A DNA stretch of 64,000 nucleotides from Syncephalis plumigaleata. Taxonomy: Eukaryota > Zoopagomycota > Zoopagomycetes > Zoopagales > Piptocephalidaceae. Position 1 is the stretch's first letter; every line of letters begins with the position of its first letter. Positions 61,214 to 64,000 of the stretch are shown here, in pieces. The stretch is from positions 62,001 through 126,000 of the forward strand of contig JAIXMF010000013.1 in NCBI GenBank assembly GCA_025201365.1. The letters run 5' to 3'. A program made the position numbers and the translations under genes. The notes under the pieces were generated by a model. It saw only the letters and a list, made by a program, of their open reading frames with translations, was not told where the DNA came from and searched no databases.

Positions 61214-64000
61214 ATGAGCGAATCAGCCGTCAACATGGAAGCTAGTGACCAGCAACTACCTCCTCCGCTAACCGACCCTTCTCCGACTACACCTACCGGT
61301 GGTGGTGGTGGTGGTGCAGTATCACCGTCTGCTGCCAACACTGGTAGTATTAGTGCAGGTATGTCATTTTGCATATAAACTAATTAAAAGATGTCTTACT
61401 AATCAGCTGTCAATATTGTATTTGCCGAACAATAGCTTCATCACCAAGTGGTAATGGAATGACCGCACAAGAACCTGCCACGTTTAATCCTGCAGGTATA
61501 CCCCCGGAAATAGTACCTATAGCGCAGCGTTTCTTCACCTTTACCAATAAGGTTTACATGCGTGGTCTTCTTAACAAAAAGAACGATATCATGCCGGATG
61601 GAAAACCGTTTAGCGTACGTGACTGGACCTCGTGGTATGTTGAACTACGCGGGCCTGTTCTGACATTCTGGACCACTACCGATTTAGTCGGAGATGCAGC
61701 TCGTCTACAACTACTTCATGATCCGCAAGTATTGAGCGCTCACAAATCGCAAACCATACCAAACTACATCAACATTACGGATTCGGTGGCCGAGGTCATT
61801 GGCATGTTCGAGGATCGTCAATTCGTGCTTAGTCTTAACACGGCCGGTGCCAATCGATTCTATCTGGAGGCCACCGGGCCACAGGTCATGCTAGCCTGGG
61901 TACGCTGCATTCGTTTAGCGTGCTACGAGGTCACTCATTTGTGCGAGATCTACACGCAAGCCTTGATGAGTCGACCCGCATTCAGCAAGGGTGCCTCAAC
62001 GCGATCCGGTAAACGTACAGAAGGCTGGCTACAAGCACGAGCCACCGGCAGTACGGAATGGAAAAAGTACTGGACGGTCATTGATGTGGCGGGCCCAGTA
62101 CCGCGAGTGGTATTCATGGACTCGAAACGATCCAAGAAGCCTATCTTCGTGATGACCAACATTTCACAGGCATACGCCATTTATCCGGAGAAACCGCAAC
62201 TGGTCGACCTATCAACAATTCATAAACTGGAGGGTTTAGTATTACACGGCGAGGATTCATCACCGGTGCCTGCATTCGTTCAATTAATGGCACCAGCACC
62301 CGCGGAAATGGCACGCTGGCTATGTGCCGTCCATGATGCCTTCTACCTGTATGGCTGCCCGGGTATGCCACAAATCATACCGCTACCTGACGAGCATAAT
62401 CTCTATTTGGATCCCGCCGAAGTGGCCGATGTACCGGTGGACGGGCATAGTCTAGCCGCCACCAAACAGATATTTGATCGAATTGCTAATGAAAAACAAC
62501 AGCAACGTCATCGATCGCCTGCTACTAGTAATTCGGGTAGTTCGGCTGCATCTCCATTCGCACCACGTCCTCCCACCATGAGTCGTAGCAATAATAGTAG
62601 CTCGCAACATCCTAATATGCAACACTCTGGTATATTCGCGCCATCTAGCCATCGACAAGGACATGTTCATCAGCCAAGTCTACACAATCCCAGCGGTAGT
62701 GGACCGATGCCACCGCCACCTCCTCCTCCAGTGAATCCCATGAATCCCAACTATTATTCTCCTCCCCCTCTTGGTAATAATGGTCCACCATTACCACATC
62801 CACCTCCACATCCGATACAACACCAAATGAATGTACCATCACCACCCGGTTCACGTAATAGCTCACTCAGTGATCGCGCTCCTCATAATCGACCGCCATT
62901 GTCGCATAATCCGAGTAACATGAGTGTGTCATCGAACCATCAGTATGTGCCACCGCCACAGCAGAATGTTATCAATCCAATGGTGCACAATCATGTTGGT
63001 ACTACCAATCCAGGTCACACGGCCAACTCTTCTATCTCGTCCAATAACAACAGTCAAGATCGTCAGCTGCCCATTACTAATACATCGTCGATATCGCCTC
63101 CAATGGCATTGTCCTCATTGCCCGAGATTCCATCTATTAGTGGTGATTTAATGGGAGATGGACTGCATGGACTATCACTGACCGAGAAAGATACGAAATC
63201 AGAGAAGAAAGAAGAGAAACCACAACGACGACGTAAACCGGCTCGTCCATTAGCCAGTGATTCTGAAGAGGAAGAGGATGATGACGACGACGACGACGAG
63301 GATAACGAAGAAGATGACGAGGATGAAGATGAGCCAGCTGAGAAGAAGAAAGAAGTGGCAGCACCTGTCAAGCCATCTCCACCTGTATCGCAAACTAGTC
63401 CACCCATTATTCATCCTAGCAGCGATCTATTGCCACCCATTGGTGGTCTAATATCATCCGATATCAACTTGTCATTCCTTAATGTCGACCCTCATGCAGC
63501 GGAATCGGCGGTAACCAGTACGAAAGCAGACACATCAAGCACTACAGCGAAACCTGCTACCGAGGAGAGTGCTGCAGAGGCACCATTAAGTGCAGCAGCT
63601 AAACGACGTAATCGACGATTAGCCAAGGCACAGGCACCACTTCCATCGGATAGTGAAGAGGATGATGACGATGATGACGATGACGATGATGGCGAGAATA
63701 AGCCAAATCTACCAATGACGACCACGACGATTAATACGACAGGCAACAATCCGATACTAGGCACATCCAACGCCAATGCCTCTACACAATCATTAGGTAT
63801 GAATGAAGCAATGGATTCGATAGCACGTCCACGTACGGGTAGTGTTCCAATGCTTAGCGAGGGACGTCGACCATCAATGCCATTCGACTGGCAATCCAAT
63901 AACTCTGGTAATTTACTAAAACATACTATCATCATATACAATTACTAACAACGTTGTTAATAGAAACCACACTTCCATCCATGCAATCAGGTCGTCCTCA
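61214..64000 (+). CDS. CAF120/SKG3-type PH-domain protein (runs off the window)
   Basis: Start at 61214 (MSESAVNMEASDQQ); a Gly run precedes the first intron, and exon 2 begins near 61436 with ASSPSGNG. Two PH-like units follow: KVYMRGLLNKKNDIMPDGKP, WTSWYVELRGPVLTFW, QFVLSLNTAGANRFYLEATG, and EGWLQARATGSTEWKKYWTV, VVFMDSKRSKKPIFVMTNIS, QAYAIYPEKPQLVDLS. The rest is disordered: Pro/His/Asn-rich, then acidic runs (coded near 63266-63330 and 63655-63690). An intron starts near 63910 (branch TACTAAC, acceptor GTTAATAG near 63962) and coding continues past the end. Yeast Caf120 and Skg3 act with CCR4-NOT and at the bud neck; function here inferred. Confidence 0.85.

Overview
The window looks like nuclear DNA of a fungus, probably from an early-diverging (non-Dikarya) lineage. 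Genes are close together and nearly all are cut by short introns (about 50-90 nt) with GTAAGT-like donors, TACTAAC-like branch sites and AG acceptors. Fungal-type genes (Cce1/Ydc2 resolvase, CAF120/SKG3, Lec1-type PX protein, YJR142W-type Nudix) sit beside genes in a form more familiar from animals (WASP with a CRIB motif, MESH1, CUL3, mS34, NDUFAF8). All family assignments were made by reading the sequence; no search was run.

Layout. 1-3890: 3' part of a chromodomain Ty3/gypsy element whose LTR lies inside the last visible exon of VAC14 (3839-5741, minus). 6057-13550: ORC6, MESH1, a multi-pass membrane protein, a small secreted protein and mitoribosomal uS15m. 14360-16620: peptide locus A. 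16694-30700: WASP/Las17, a Nudix hydrolase, Cce1/Ydc2 resolvase, proteasome beta-3, NDUFAF8, mitochondrial Glu-tRNA synthetase, mS34, KAE1 and SQS1. 31041-32267: a TIR element with a Fanzor-like remnant. 32414-40303: a membrane protein, ARP3, COA4 and CUL3. 41421-45073: peptide locus B, split by an ORF1-only LINE. 45293-55076: a GPI-type Ser/Thr-rich protein, EBP1, ITPA, ZC3H15, OST4 and DRG1. 55207-55789: a second, shorter TIR element. 55838-64000: a PX protein and the start of a CAF120/SKG3 protein.

The most unusual feature is the pair of loci A and B. Each starts with an identically sized 94-nt exon coding a signal peptide, a short propeptide and a dibasic Arg-Arg site. The mature peptide is then spread over a long train of tiny exons, most of exactly 3 nt, separated by introns of about 70-85 nt that are copies of one another. 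In locus A twenty consecutive 3-nt exons each supply one whole codon. Both trains end in a 12-nt exon with TAA as its third codon, followed by a shared 3' UTR exon. Introns and flanks are alike between the loci while the encoded residues are not, and the exon lengths always return to the same reading frame. I know of no described gene family built this way. The splicing is predicted from sequence, not shown.

Functional links: DRG1 and its binding partner ZC3H15 are near neighbours. ARP3 and its activator WASP are both present but not adjacent. Two Cx9C proteins for respiratory-chain assembly (NDUFAF8, COA4) and several mitochondrial translation genes lie in the window.
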